From Candidatus Aminicenantota bacterium (GTDB lineage: Bacteria; Acidobacteriota; Aminicenantia; Aminicenantales; Aminicenantaceae): a stretch of 14,782 bases of DNA. Positions 7,475 through 14,782 of this stretch are shown piece after piece. The position numbers and the translations under genes were made by a program. The notes beneath the pieces were generated by a model that did no database searches, had not been told where the DNA came from, and was given only the letters and a program-made list of their open reading frames with translations. Position 1 is the first letter of the stretch. Each line of letters starts with the position of its first letter. The stretch covers positions 1-14,782 of the forward strand of contig JAUWVG010000015.1 of the NCBI GenBank assembly GCA_030617525.1, in the 5' to 3' direction.

Positions 7475-7479
7475 CTCCC
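7475..7479 (-). promoter_or_regulatory. Ribosome-binding site that fixes the icd start
   Basis: GGGAG on the minus strand, 8 bases before the ATG at 7466. It falls inside the coding part that the upstream TTG (7481) would imply, so it supports the ATG start. Confidence 0.7.
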
Positions 7480-7515
7480 AAAAATTATAAATATAGATTA
7501 AAATGAGAAGAAGAT

Positions 7516-7542
7516 ATTATAATTTTTTCTAAGCAAAATCAA
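7516..7542 (-). promoter_or_regulatory. Candidate sigma-70-type promoter for icd
   Basis: On the minus strand a perfect TATAAT (7516-7521) lies about 50 bases ahead of the icd start, with TTGATT (7537-7542) upstream. The spacer is 15 bases, shorter than the usual 17, so the -35 assignment is weak. Transcription would start near 7508. The surrounding region is very AT-rich, which raises the chance of a random match. Confidence 0.4.
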
Positions 7543-7597
7543 TACAGGATTAAGAATTTTAAAAAGTATTTTCTTTTCTATTGATATAAAGAACGAG

Positions 7598-7743
7598 TTC
7601 TGTAAAGTGATACGAAATCACGCTTCGTTTTCACCAGCGATGAAAACTCGCTCGATTCCGTCTTCGCTCTCATCTCCTAATGAAGGAGATGAACCATGCC
7701 CGCTCATCCTCCATACGGATTTCTCATCATCTTCCCAGAACTC
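7598..7743. repeat. Structured intergenic repeat, copy 1
   Basis: One of two copies of a ~147-base element in the same orientation (the other is at 11221-11368); hand alignment gives about 85 percent identity. It begins TTCTGTAAAGTGA and ends CCCAGAACTC. The outermost GAGTTCTG (7595-7602) and CAGAACTC (7736-7743) form a perfect 8-base inverted pair in this copy. Hairpin A is GTTTTCA / TGAAAAC (7627-7633 with 7641-7647, loop CCAGCGA). Hairpin B is CATCTCCT / AGGAGATG (7671-7678 with 7684-7691, loop AATGA). A possible long-range pair is TCCGT (7657-7661) with ACGGA (7715-7719). It lies between the divergent icd and acnB promoters. Short open frames across it are broken by indels in copy 2, so it is not coding. 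Confidence 0.85.
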
Positions 7744-7781
7744 TAAATAAACTATAGAAACGCAAAAGCAAGCTGGAGTAT

Positions 7782-7810
7782 TTGAACTTTTGAGGAGACT
7801 GTTATATAGT
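7782..7810 (+). promoter_or_regulatory. Candidate sigma-70-type promoter for acnB
   Basis: TTGAAC (7782-7787) and TATAGT (7805-7810) with an exact 17-base spacer, starting 38 bases after the end of repeat copy 1. Transcription would start near 7817, giving a leader of about 60 bases. That leader contains a small stem TGGGC / GCCCA (7828-7832 with 7837-7841). This is a match to consensus by eye only. Confidence 0.5.
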
Positions 7811-7864
7811 ATTTGCCTCTCTTTATATGGGCTAATGCCCAAATTATATCTAATCTGGATTATT

Positions 7865-7868
7865 GGAG
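7865..7868 (+). promoter_or_regulatory. Ribosome-binding site that fixes the acnB start
   Basis: GGAG, 8 bases before the ATG at 7877. The frame is open back to an ATG at 7790, but that start would add 29 hydrophobic residues foreign to the family and lies upstream of the proposed transcription start. Confidence 0.75.
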
Positions 7869-7876
7869 TAATTATT

Positions 7877-10417
7877 ATGCTGGAATCATATTTTAAACAC
7901 GAAGAAGAGCGAAAATATTTAGGGATTCCTCCACTCCCTTTGACTCCAGAGCAGGTCCACGAGATTTGCTCTATTCTGGAGAATCCTCCTCAGGGAAAGG
8001 AAGATTTGTTTTTAGGTTTACTGAAGAATCGAGTGTCCCCCGGGGTCGATCCCGCCGCAAAAGTGAAAGCGGAATGGTTGTTTCGTGTTGCCTTACAAAA
8101 GACTTCTTCTCCTGCCCTCCCCAAAACAGAGGCTGTTTTTTTGTTGGGAACAATGCTAGGAGGATTTAATGTAGACCCTCTCATTGAACTTCTTGCAGTG
8201 GATGGATTGGCCTCAGAAGCTGCGTCTTCTTTAAAGAACACGATACTGGTTTACAACGCATTTAATCGAGTCGTTGATCTTGCGGAGACAAACAGTTTTG
8301 CCCGGGATGTCCTTCAATCCTGGGCTGATGGGGAGTGGTTTCTTTCAAGACCGGAAGTCCCAAAAAAAATCAGTTTGACCATTTTTAAAGTGGATGGAGA
8401 AATAAATACAGATGATTTTTCTCCGGCTAAGCATGCGTGGAGCCGGTCCGACATTCCGTTTCACGCACTTGCAATGGGAGAATCAAAATTTTCAGATGGA
8501 TTAGAAACGATCCAGGAATTTCGTTCGGAAGGAAAAATTGTCGTCTTTGCGGGAGATGTTGTGGGAACAGGATCTTCACGAAAATCTGCAACAAACTCTC
8601 TCATGTGGCACATTGGTGAGGACATCCCATACATTCCAAACAAGAGGAGAGGCGGGATAGTTCTAGGGGGATTGATCGCACCGATTTTCTTTAATACGGT
8701 GGAGGATTCCGGTGGACTGCCCATTTTGTGTGATGTCTCTTCACTCTGTACCGGAGATAAGATTATAGTAGATACAGAATCCGGAAAAATATTGAATGAA
8801 TCTGGGGAAACACTCTCCAGGTTTGATCTCAAACCCGATACACTCAAAGATGAATATCGAGCTGGAGGCCGATTATTTCTTATCATAGGACGTGCGTTGA
8901 CGATTAAAGCGAGAAAAGCTCTTGGCCTGTCGGAAACGACGGATATTTTTACTGTTATCGATAATCCCACAGCTGCAGAAAACCAGGGTTATACGCTTGC
9001 TCAAAAAATTGTTGGGCGAGCTTGTCTGCAGAAAGGAGTGCTGCCAAAAACCTCCTGTGAGCCAAAAATGACGACTGTAGCCTCTCAGGATACGACCGGG
9101 CCGATGACAGCGGATGAGCTGAAAGAACTGGCCTGCCTGGAATTCCAGTCTGATCTTTTTATGCAGACTTTCTGCCATACGGCCGCATATCCAAAACTTG
9201 CTGATGTGAAAATGCATAAATTTCTTTCGCAATTTATAACAGAACGGAAAGGGATCGCTTTCAGACCTGGAGATGGCGTCCTGCATTCATGGCTCAATCG
9301 GCTTCTTCTCCCTGATACGATGGGTACGGGAGGAGATTCTCATACTCGGTTTCCCATCGGATTGAGTTTTCCAGCGGGTTCAGGGCTTGTGGCTTTTGCT
9401 GGGACAATGGGATTTATGCCACTTGACATGCCGGAATCTGTGCTTGTCAAATTTAAGGGAAGTTTAAATCCCGGTATCACACTTCGTGACGTCGTCAATG
9501 CGATTCCCTTTGTGGCCATTCAGCAGGGCCTGCTTACAGTGGAAAAGGAAGGAAAAAAGAATATTTTTAACGGGCGTATCTTGGAGATGGAAGGCCTGCC
9601 GGATCTGACGGTTGAACAAGCTTTTGAGCTTACCGATTCATCGGCCGAACGCTCTGCAGCAGGAGCGACCATTGCACTGAACAAGGAGAGCGTGACGGCC
9701 TATCTAAAAAGCAATATTGCACTCTTAGAAAGATTAATATTAGACGGATATCAAGATGCAGACACTCTGAAACGAAGGATAGACTCTGCACGGGCATGGC
9801 TGGAAAATCCTTCTCTTTTCCAAAGGGATGAAAACGCAGATTACGCTGCTGTTATGGATATTAATTTGAATGAAATTCAAGAACCAATCCTGGCCTGCCT
9901 CAATGATCCGGATAATGTCAAAAAGCTTTCCGACATGGCTGGAAACAGTATTGATGAGATATTCATCGGTTCATGTATGACAAATATCGGCCATTTTCGA
10001 GCCGCCGGTCATATTTTTAAGGGAGCAGGATACCTCCCCACACGTGTTTGGATAACTCCTCCGACCAAGATGGACAGGGCTCAATTGAAAAGAGAAGGAT
10101 TTTATTCGATCTATGCCGCCATCGGGGCAAGAACAGAAATTCCTGGATGTTCTCTCTGTATGGGCAATCAAGCCCGGGTCAGACCCAAGGCCACAGTCGT
10201 TTCCACATCCACAAGGAATTTTGATAACAGGATGGGGGATGGTGCTGTTGTTCACCTGGGATCGGCAGAGCTTGCTGCAATAACAGCTCTTTTGGGGAGA
10301 ATTCCTTCTCCTGATGAATACTTTAAAATTTATGAGGATAAAATAATTCCCCAAAAAAAAGATATCTACCAATACCTTCAGTTTGATGAGATGGAAAACC
10401 TTAAGCTTGATTATTGA
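7877..10417 (+). CDS. acnB: Bifunctional aconitate hydratase 2 / 2-methylisocitrate dehydratase type (AcnB)
   Basis: Aconitase B, which isomerises citrate and isocitrate through a [4Fe-4S] cluster. From the ATG at 7877 it has 846 residues, slightly shorter than E. coli AcnB (865). The N-terminus (MLESYFKHEEERKYLGIPPL, then PLTPEQV) is diagnostic for AcnB and starts the HEAT-like domain; the swivel domain and the catalytic domains follow, the AcnB order. The cluster ligands are Cys700 (FIGSCMTNIGHF), Cys758 and Cys761 (GCSLCMGNQARV). Many AcnB proteins also accept 2-methylisocitrate, but no methylcitrate-cycle genes are here. It is divergent from icd across a 410-base region. An SDR gene follows after 12 bases, probably on the same transcript. 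Confidence 0.96.
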   Translation: MLESYFKHEEERKYLGIPPLPLTPEQVHEICSILENPPQGKEDLFLGLLKNRVSPGVDPAAKVKAEWLFRVALQKTSSPALPKTEAVFLLGTMLGGFNVDPLIELLAVDGLASEAASSLKNTILVYNAFNRVVDLAETNSFARDVLQSWADGEWFLSRPEVPKKISLTIFKVDGEINTDDFSPAKHAWSRSDIPFHALAMGESKFSDGLETIQEFRSEGKIVVFAGDVVGTGSSRKSATNSLMWHIGEDIPYIPNKRRGGIVLGGLIAPIFFNTVEDSGGLPILCDVSSLCTGDKIIVDTESGKILNESGETLSRFDLKPDTLKDEYRAGGRLFLIIGRALTIKARKALGLSETTDIFTVIDNPTAAENQGYTLAQKIVGRACLQKGVLPKTSCEPKMTTVASQDTTGPMTADELKELACLEFQSDLFMQTFCHTAAYPKLADVKMHKFLSQFITERKGIAFRPGDGVLHSWLNRLLLPDTMGTGGDSHTRFPIGLSFPAGSGLVAFAGTMGFMPLDMPESVLVKFKGSLNPGITLRDVVNAIPFVAIQQGLLTVEKEGKKNIFNGRILEMEGLPDLTVEQAFELTDSSAERSAAGATIALNKESVTAYLKSNIALLERLILDGYQDADTLKRRIDSARAWLENPSLFQRDENADYAAVMDINLNEIQEPILACLNDPDNVKKLSDMAGNSIDEIFIGSCMTNIGHFRAAGHIFKGAGYLPTRVWITPPTKMDRAQLKREGFYSIYAAIGARTEIPGCSLCMGNQARVRPKATVVSTSTRNFDNRMGDGAVVHLGSAELAAITALLGRIPSPDEYFKIYEDKIIPQKKDIYQYLQFDEMENLKLDY

Positions 10418-10423
10418 AGGAGG
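10417..10423 (+). promoter_or_regulatory. Strong ribosome-binding site of the SDR gene
   Basis: AAGGAGG begins at the last base of the acnB stop codon and stands 6 bases before the ATG at 10430. This spacing favours efficient re-initiation by ribosomes finishing acnB. Confidence 0.75.
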
Positions 10424-10429
10424 TTTGAC

Positions 10430-11188
10430 ATGATTGATTTACAGGGGAAAAAAGCATTGGTTACTGGGGGTTCAAGAGGGATCGGTCAAGCCACAGCTGT
10501 TCTTCTTGCTCAGGCCGGTTGTGATGTGGCCATCAATTATTTGCAGAGAAAGGATCTAGCTCAAAGAGTCAAAGACACAGTTCAAAATATCGGAAGGGAG
10601 TGTTTGATCTACAAAATGAATATGGGTAAAAAAGATGATATCCTAAAGACGGTCGAAGACATCATCTGCCATTGGGGGCAGATCGATATATTGGTTAATA
10701 ATGCAGGGATTTGGACCTATGGTGAAGTCGGAAACATGGATGACGATGTGTGGGAGGAAACGATAAAAATCAATCTAAACGGTGTCTATTTTATCTGCAG
10801 TGCTGTAGTGCCTCACATGAAAAAAAGACAGAGAGGTTGGATTGTCAATGTATCTTCTACAGCGGGGGTAAGAGGGGAGGCTCATCATTCTCATTATGCA
10901 GCGAGCAAAGGTGCTCTCATTGCTTTCACAAAATCTCTGGCTGTTGAACTTGCATCCTCAGGAATTCGCGTCAATTGTGTATCCCCTGGTTGGGTGGATA
11001 CCGACATGTGCACAGAGAGTTTTCGCGATTCGGATTTCAGAAAAAAAATTGAGGGAACTATCCCCTTGAACCGCATTGCTGATCCTGTGGACATTGCCGG
11101 GCCAATCCTTTTTTTGACCTCCGAGTTAGCCAAACATATCACAGGCGAAAATTTAAATGTCAACGGGGGAGCGGTCCTCTGCGGTTAA
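10430..11188 (+). CDS. Short-chain dehydrogenase/reductase (FabG-like)
   Basis: A classical SDR of 252 residues that oxidises or reduces an alcohol/ketone pair with NAD(P). Visible motifs are the cofactor loop TGGSRGIG (12-19), NNAG (90-93), the structural Asn115 and the catalytic Ser143, Tyr156 and Lys160 (VSSTAG and YAASK). The closest general type is 3-oxoacyl-ACP reductase (FabG), but no fatty-acid genes are nearby, so the substrate is unknown. No acidic residue stands clearly at the end of the second strand, where NAD enzymes usually carry Asp (INYLQRKD here), which mildly favours NADP. It follows acnB by 12 bases with a strong ribosome-binding site. Coupling to aconitase is unusual and gives no obvious pathway. 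Confidence 0.88.
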   Translation: MIDLQGKKALVTGGSRGIGQATAVLLAQAGCDVAINYLQRKDLAQRVKDTVQNIGRECLIYKMNMGKKDDILKTVEDIICHWGQIDILVNNAGIWTYGEVGNMDDDVWEETIKINLNGVYFICSAVVPHMKKRQRGWIVNVSSTAGVRGEAHHSHYAASKGALIAFTKSLAVELASSGIRVNCVSPGWVDTDMCTESFRDSDFRKKIEGTIPLNRIADPVDIAGPILFLTSELAKHITGENLNVNGGAVLCG

Positions 11189-11220
11189 AAGCCGATCTTC
11201 AATTCCTCTATTTAAAAAGA

Positions 11221-11368
11221 TTCTGTAAAGTGAAAAGAAACCACGTTGCGTTTTCCCCAGCGAGGAAAACTCACTCGATCTCCGTCCTCGCTCTCATCTT
11301 CCTCGTGGAAGATGAACCATGCCCGCTTGTCCTCCGATACGGATTTCTTCATCATCTTCCCAGAACTC
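11221..11368. repeat. Structured intergenic repeat, copy 2
   Basis: Second copy of the element at 7598-7743, in the same orientation, placed between the convergent ends of the SDR gene and the homocysteine methyltransferase gene. Hairpin A is GTTTTCC / GGAAAAC (11250-11256 with 11264-11270, same CCAGCGA loop). Hairpin B is CATCTTCC / GGAAGATG (11295-11302 with 11307-11314, loop TCGT). Compared with copy 1, the last pair of A changed from A-T to C-G, and two pairs of B changed from C-G to T-A and from T-A to C-G. All three keep the pairing. Single-base indels relative to copy 1 exclude a conserved reading frame. Weaker similarity may continue to about 11396 (ATAGAGACGC against ATAGAAACGC at 7754). 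Confidence 0.85.
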
Positions 11369-11442
11369 TAAAAAAATATCACGGAAATAGAGACGCTTCC
11401 AATAGAAATTGTATTCTGTTGAGGTATCCTTGTCCTTCCAGG

Positions 11443-13251
11443 TTAAGAAAGGATGTCTTCAAGGAGATAATATTTCCCGAGGGGAGGCATAAGCAGGATG
11501 CCGTTACTGCACGGTTTGAGCTGGGCTATAATATCTTTTGTGATAGAGACGCCTTCTTTTTCAGCCTCTTTTCCCTTTTTCTGCTCCATCCTTTTGCGGA
11601 GATCTTCAGGTATTACGATGCCGGGAACCTCATAGTGGAGATATTCGGCATTCCTGAAGGATACAAGAGGGAGAACACTCGGAATTACTAAAAAACCTTT
11701 TTTTTGGAAAGACTGGAGGGTCAAACAGCTTGCATCCACATCAAAAATGGGCTGGGTGATGATGTAATGAGCGCCTTTTTGAAGTTTGCTTTTGGCTTTT
11801 TCGATTTCCTGAGCTTCTTCAAATCCAATTCCCATGCCGACACCGATAAAAAATTGTGTCTGTTTTCCGACAGGATTGCCGAGGATATCCCGGCCCCGGT
11901 TGAGAGCCGACATCATTTCTACCAGTCCCTCTGAAGTGAGGTCGTAGACTCCTGTGGCAAAGGGATAATCTCCGATTGAAGGAGGATCTCCTCCTAAAGC
12001 GAGAAAATTTTCGAGCCCCAATGCCGATGCGCCGAGGAGATCGGATTGGATACCGAGTATATTCCTGTCCCGGCAGGTGTAGTGAACGATAATCTCTTTT
12101 CCCAAGCTCTCCTTGAGAAGCCTTCCCGTGGATATGGGAGACATTCTCGGTCTGGCCATAGGACTGTCGGCAACGTTAAAAACATCTACGTTTTTTGCAA
12201 AGGGTTCCAGCTGTTTGAGGATTTTATCAAAGTCAGAGTCCCTTGGGGGATCAACTTCAAGGGCAATAACACCTTTTTTTTCCAGCAAAAGCTTGAGATT
12301 GGAAGTGATTTTTTCTTCTTTGAGGACGACCTTCTTTTCGGCCACTTCCATGGTGATGATTTTTCTCTTGCGCGGGCATAAACCTTCGAGGATTTGACTC
12401 AAAGCCAAAATGTGTTCCGGAGTGGTGCCGCAGCATCCTCCAAGGACCTTGACGCCGGCATCCAGGAATTTTTTGCCGTATTTTGCGAAGTAGTCAGGAT
12501 TGGATGGATAAATGAATCTTCCCTGGACAAACTGGGCCAATCCGGCGTTTGGCATCGCAGAAAGAGCCTTGGCTGTCACCGAGCCCATTTTTTTTACAGC
12601 TTGGAACACGCTTTGAGGGCCGATCCCGCAATTGGAGCCGAGAACTTCTGCCCCGGTCTTATCCAGTATAAGGGAGACTTCATATGGATTTTTTCCGAAG
12701 AGGGTTAGGCCGTTGTTTGGGAAAGACATCTCCGCGATGATAAAAATATTGCTGTCTAATTTTTTTGCTGTTTGTATACCCAAAAGAAGTTCATCCAAAT
12801 CCGCAAAGGTCTCGAACAGCAGAAGGTCAACACTTCCTTCAAGAAGTGCTTCTATCTGTTCCTGAAAAATCTGGGCTGTCTCTTGGGTGGGTATTTTTTT
12901 TTCTCGCCCCAGAGGTCTGGATATTGGCCCCACAGAGCCGGCCACAAAAACGTCCTTTTTTGCGGCTCTTTTAGCCAGCCGAGCTCCATAGTAGTTGATC
13001 TCTTTTGCCTTTTGGCCAAGACTGAAAAATTCTTCGAGGATGAATCTGTTGGCACCGAATGTATTGGTGGTGATGACATTTACCCCGGATTTGATGTACT
13101 CGTGATGGATTTCAAGTACAACTTCGGGCATTGAAATATTCAGCTCGTCATAGCAGTGTCCTTTGGAGATGCCTTTGATGTAGGTCTGTGTTCCAACCGC
13201 ACCATCAAAAAGGATGAAATTTTTTTGGTCAAAAAAGTCTTTAAAATTCAT
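11443..13251 (-). CDS. Bifunctional homocysteine S-methyltransferase / methylenetetrahydrofolate reductase
   Basis: A fusion of two one-carbon enzymes (602 residues), as in B. subtilis YitJ. The N-terminal barrel (about 1-290) is a homocysteine S-methyltransferase with the zinc-binding cysteines Cys208 (GSNCG) and Cys273-Cys274 (GGCCGTTPEH). The C-terminal barrel (about 320-602) is an FAD-dependent MTHFR with catalytic Glu332 (ALEVDPPR), HYTCRDRN (390-397) and LALGGDPP (417-424). It reduces methylene-THF to methyl-THF and delivers a methyl group to homocysteine. Its ATG overlaps the stop of the preceding pterin/cobalamin gene by ATGA, so both are likely made in fixed proportion and work together as a split methionine synthase. 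The stop faces repeat copy 2. The start is secure because of the overlap and complete N-terminal motif (FDGAVGTQ). Confidence 0.95.
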   Translation of the reverse strand: MNFKDFFDQKNFILFDGAVGTQTYIKGISKGHCYDELNISMPEVVLEIHHEYIKSGVNVITTNTFGANRFILEEFFSLGQKAKEINYYGARLAKRAAKKDVFVAGSVGPISRPLGREKKIPTQETAQIFQEQIEALLEGSVDLLLFETFADLDELLLGIQTAKKLDSNIFIIAEMSFPNNGLTLFGKNPYEVSLILDKTGAEVLGSNCGIGPQSVFQAVKKMGSVTAKALSAMPNAGLAQFVQGRFIYPSNPDYFAKYGKKFLDAGVKVLGGCCGTTPEHILALSQILEGLCPRKRKIITMEVAEKKVVLKEEKITSNLKLLLEKKGVIALEVDPPRDSDFDKILKQLEPFAKNVDVFNVADSPMARPRMSPISTGRLLKESLGKEIIVHYTCRDRNILGIQSDLLGASALGLENFLALGGDPPSIGDYPFATGVYDLTSEGLVEMMSALNRGRDILGNPVGKQTQFFIGVGMGIGFEEAQEIEKAKSKLQKGAHYIITQPIFDVDASCLTLQSFQKKGFLVIPSVLPLVSFRNAEYLHYEVPGIVIPEDLRKRMEQKKGKEAEKEGVSITKDIIAQLKPCSNGILLMPPLGKYYLLEDILS

Positions 13252-14780
13252 TTGGATCGACCTGTTATTCTTTCAATTTTTCGGATCCCATCCAGGGCGT
13301 CCTTGCCGTATGCGTCGGCTCCGATCTTTCTGGCATAAGAAGGAGTGACGGCGGCACCTCCAATGATGACCTTAATACCAGGAGCCCTCTTTTTTCTAAG
13401 CTCTAAAATCAGTTCCATCTCATCCATCGTTGTTGTCATAAGGGCAGACAATCCGATAACATCAGCTTTTTTTAAAACGGCGGTGTTTATGATTTTTTCA
13501 GCCTCCACATTTTTCCCTAGATCTAAAACGTGAAAACCGTAGTTTTTCATGACCAGAGATACAATGCTTTTTCCGATGTCGTGCAGGTCTCCGTGAACGG
13601 TTGCAAGGACGACCTTCAGTCTTGAATCGGACTGTTTTTCGATCGTGAAGTATTTATTGAGGATTTTTGATGCCTCTTCCATGGCTTCGGCTGAGAGGAC
13701 GAGCTGAGGGAGAAAAAAGGTTTTGTTCTCATAAAACTCTCCCGCTTTTCTCAATGCCGGAGTTAATACTTTTTCAAGGATATCAAATCCGTCCCATCCT
13801 GATGTTATGAGAGTTTTTGTTGCTTGAGCAGCTTGACTTTTTTCCCCTTCAAGAATCGCTTGATACAGCAAATTTTTCGGATTATCAGGTTTCTTTCTTT
13901 CTGACTTGTCGATATTGATTTCCGGCTTTTTCCTGTAAGTGTTTATAAACAAACGCATAGCGTTTGGCTTGTTGAGGATGGCGTTGCTGGATTTTGTTAA
14001 ATCCATAAGATTTGAATCCAGGGGATTTAAAATGGCAGAATCCAGGCCGCATTGGATAGCCATGGGCAGAAAAGCCGCATTGAGGAGTCCTCTTTGTGGA
14101 AGACCAAATGACAGGTTGGACAGTCCACAAATTGTGGCGATATCGAGTGTTTTTATCCTCTCGATGGTCTTAAGTGTTTCCTGTGCGGCTTCGGGGGCCA
14201 CAGATACGGTGAGCACTACAGGATCTGCAATAAGGTCTGCATTTGAGAGACCGAATCTCTGGGCGGCCTTGTGCAGTTTTTCGATAATCTTGAACCTGTC
14301 CTCTGCTTTTTCAGGGATTCCTTTTTCATCCATGGCCAAGAGGATAACCGAAGCACCATACTGTTTAGCGAGAGGAAACAGTCTCTCATAGGTTTTTTTG
14401 ACTCCGGTGATAGAATTGATGACTGCTTTACCGGCATACAATCGAAGGGCCTTCTCAAGAGATGTTGGATTGAGATTGTCCAAAAAAAGTGGTAGTTTAG
14501 TGATCCCCTGGAGTTCACGGACAGCTCCGGCGAAGAAGGCAGGCGATTTTTCTCCCATCTTTCCCAGGTTGACATCCAGAGCATCGGCTCCGGCCTCCTC
14601 CTGTCTTCTGGCATACTGTCTTACGAGTGCGAGATTTTCATATTCCAACTCCTGATTTAAGACTTTTCGTCCGAAGGGATTGATGTTTTCTCCGATGACG
14701 CGAAAAGGCCGAGAACTGCCGATGAAAAGAACGGCATTCCGGCTTGAGGCTCTGAAAGATTGATCCGGAGTTTTCCTCAC
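13248..14780 (-). CDS. MetH-like pterin- and cobalamin-binding protein (may continue past the window edge)
   Basis: Carries the middle parts of cobalamin-dependent methionine synthase: a pterin-binding barrel (about 20-280, with GENINPFG, ALDVNLG, ADPVVLTVS and GLSNLSFGLPQR), a helical cobalamin cap (about 300-385) and a B12-binding Rossmann domain (about 390-505). The cobalt-ligand motif D-x-H-x-x-G is at Asp398, His400 and Gly403 (GDLHDIGKS), with Ser445/Leu447 and Gly474-Gly475 following. It lacks the homocysteine domain, which is supplied by the next gene, and the C-terminal AdoMet reactivation domain. The first in-frame start is a GTG at 14780, two bases from the edge. The ribosome-binding site is not visible, so the true start may lie outside. 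An alternative is a corrinoid methyltransferase of another C1 pathway; the downstream partner favours methionine synthesis. Confidence 0.9.
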   Translation of the reverse strand: MRKTPDQSFRASSRNAVLFIGSSRPFRVIGENINPFGRKVLNQELEYENLALVRQYARRQEEAGADALDVNLGKMGEKSPAFFAGAVRELQGITKLPLFLDNLNPTSLEKALRLYAGKAVINSITGVKKTYERLFPLAKQYGASVILLAMDEKGIPEKAEDRFKIIEKLHKAAQRFGLSNADLIADPVVLTVSVAPEAAQETLKTIERIKTLDIATICGLSNLSFGLPQRGLLNAAFLPMAIQCGLDSAILNPLDSNLMDLTKSSNAILNKPNAMRLFINTYRKKPEINIDKSERKKPDNPKNLLYQAILEGEKSQAAQATKTLITSGWDGFDILEKVLTPALRKAGEFYENKTFFLPQLVLSAEAMEEASKILNKYFTIEKQSDSRLKVVLATVHGDLHDIGKSIVSLVMKNYGFHVLDLGKNVEAEKIINTAVLKKADVIGLSALMTTTMDEMELILELRKKRAPGIKVIIGGAAVTPSYARKIGADAYGKDALDGIRKIERITGRSK

Positions 14781-14782
14781 TA

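Noticed and set aside
7618..7842. A 74-residue open frame on the minus strand across repeat copy 1
   Set aside because: Single-base indels in copy 2 break the frame, while the stems covary. The signal is structure, not protein.
7790..7876. 29 extra N-terminal codons for acnB
   Set aside because: The AcnB family N-terminus begins at 7877 behind GGAG, and the longer form overlaps the proposed -10 element.
1..14782. CRISPR array, tRNA or rRNA genes, transposase
   Set aside because: I saw no regularly spaced repeats, no cloverleaf-like sequence, no rRNA-like conserved stretches and no transposase or integrase motifs on either strand.

Overview
The window comes from a bacterium of moderate G+C (low-to-mid 40s percent by eye). 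It is probably Gram-negative and anaerobic or facultative, since it pairs an AcnB-type aconitase with an ExbB/ExbD-like membrane protein pair. I cannot name the lineage from sequence alone. The fused homocysteine methyltransferase/MTHFR, the split methionine synthase and the two-subunit class I fumarase would fit Desulfobacterota or a candidate phylum, but this is a guess.

Layout: (1) Positions 1-188 are non-coding and hold repeat-like sequence. (2) A long leftward series reads, in transcription order, icd - mdh - fumarase beta subunit - sucC - sucD - PHP-domain phosphoesterase - four-helix membrane protein - single-helix membrane protein (7466 down to 189). The last two overlap by ATGA and look like a small ExbB/MotA-type plus ExbD-type ion-channel pair. 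(3) A divergent rightward pair, acnB and an SDR oxidoreductase (7877-11188), starts across a 410-base intergenic region. (4) A leftward pair at the right edge, a pterin/cobalamin-binding MetH-like protein followed by a bifunctional homocysteine S-methyltransferase/MTHFR (14780 down to 11443), overlaps by ATGA.

The genes around 2498-10417 cover aconitase, isocitrate dehydrogenase, succinyl-CoA synthetase, fumarase (one subunit only) and malate dehydrogenase. Citrate synthase, 2-oxoglutarate oxidation, succinate dehydrogenase and the fumarase alpha subunit must lie elsewhere. The two right-hand genes together supply the catalytic parts of cobalamin-dependent methionine synthesis: methylene-THF reduction, methyl transfer through cobalamin, and homocysteine methylation. 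They lack a visible reactivation domain.

The most unusual non-coding signal is a ~147-base element present twice (7598-7743 and 11221-11368), bracketing acnB-SDR in the same orientation. By hand alignment the copies are about 85 percent identical. They share two hairpins in which three base pairs differ between copies by paired, compensatory changes, while small indels break every reading frame. This looks like a dispersed element selected for structure. The second notable item is the membrane pair at 189-1600, which has channel-type sequence features and a membrane-embedded glutamate.
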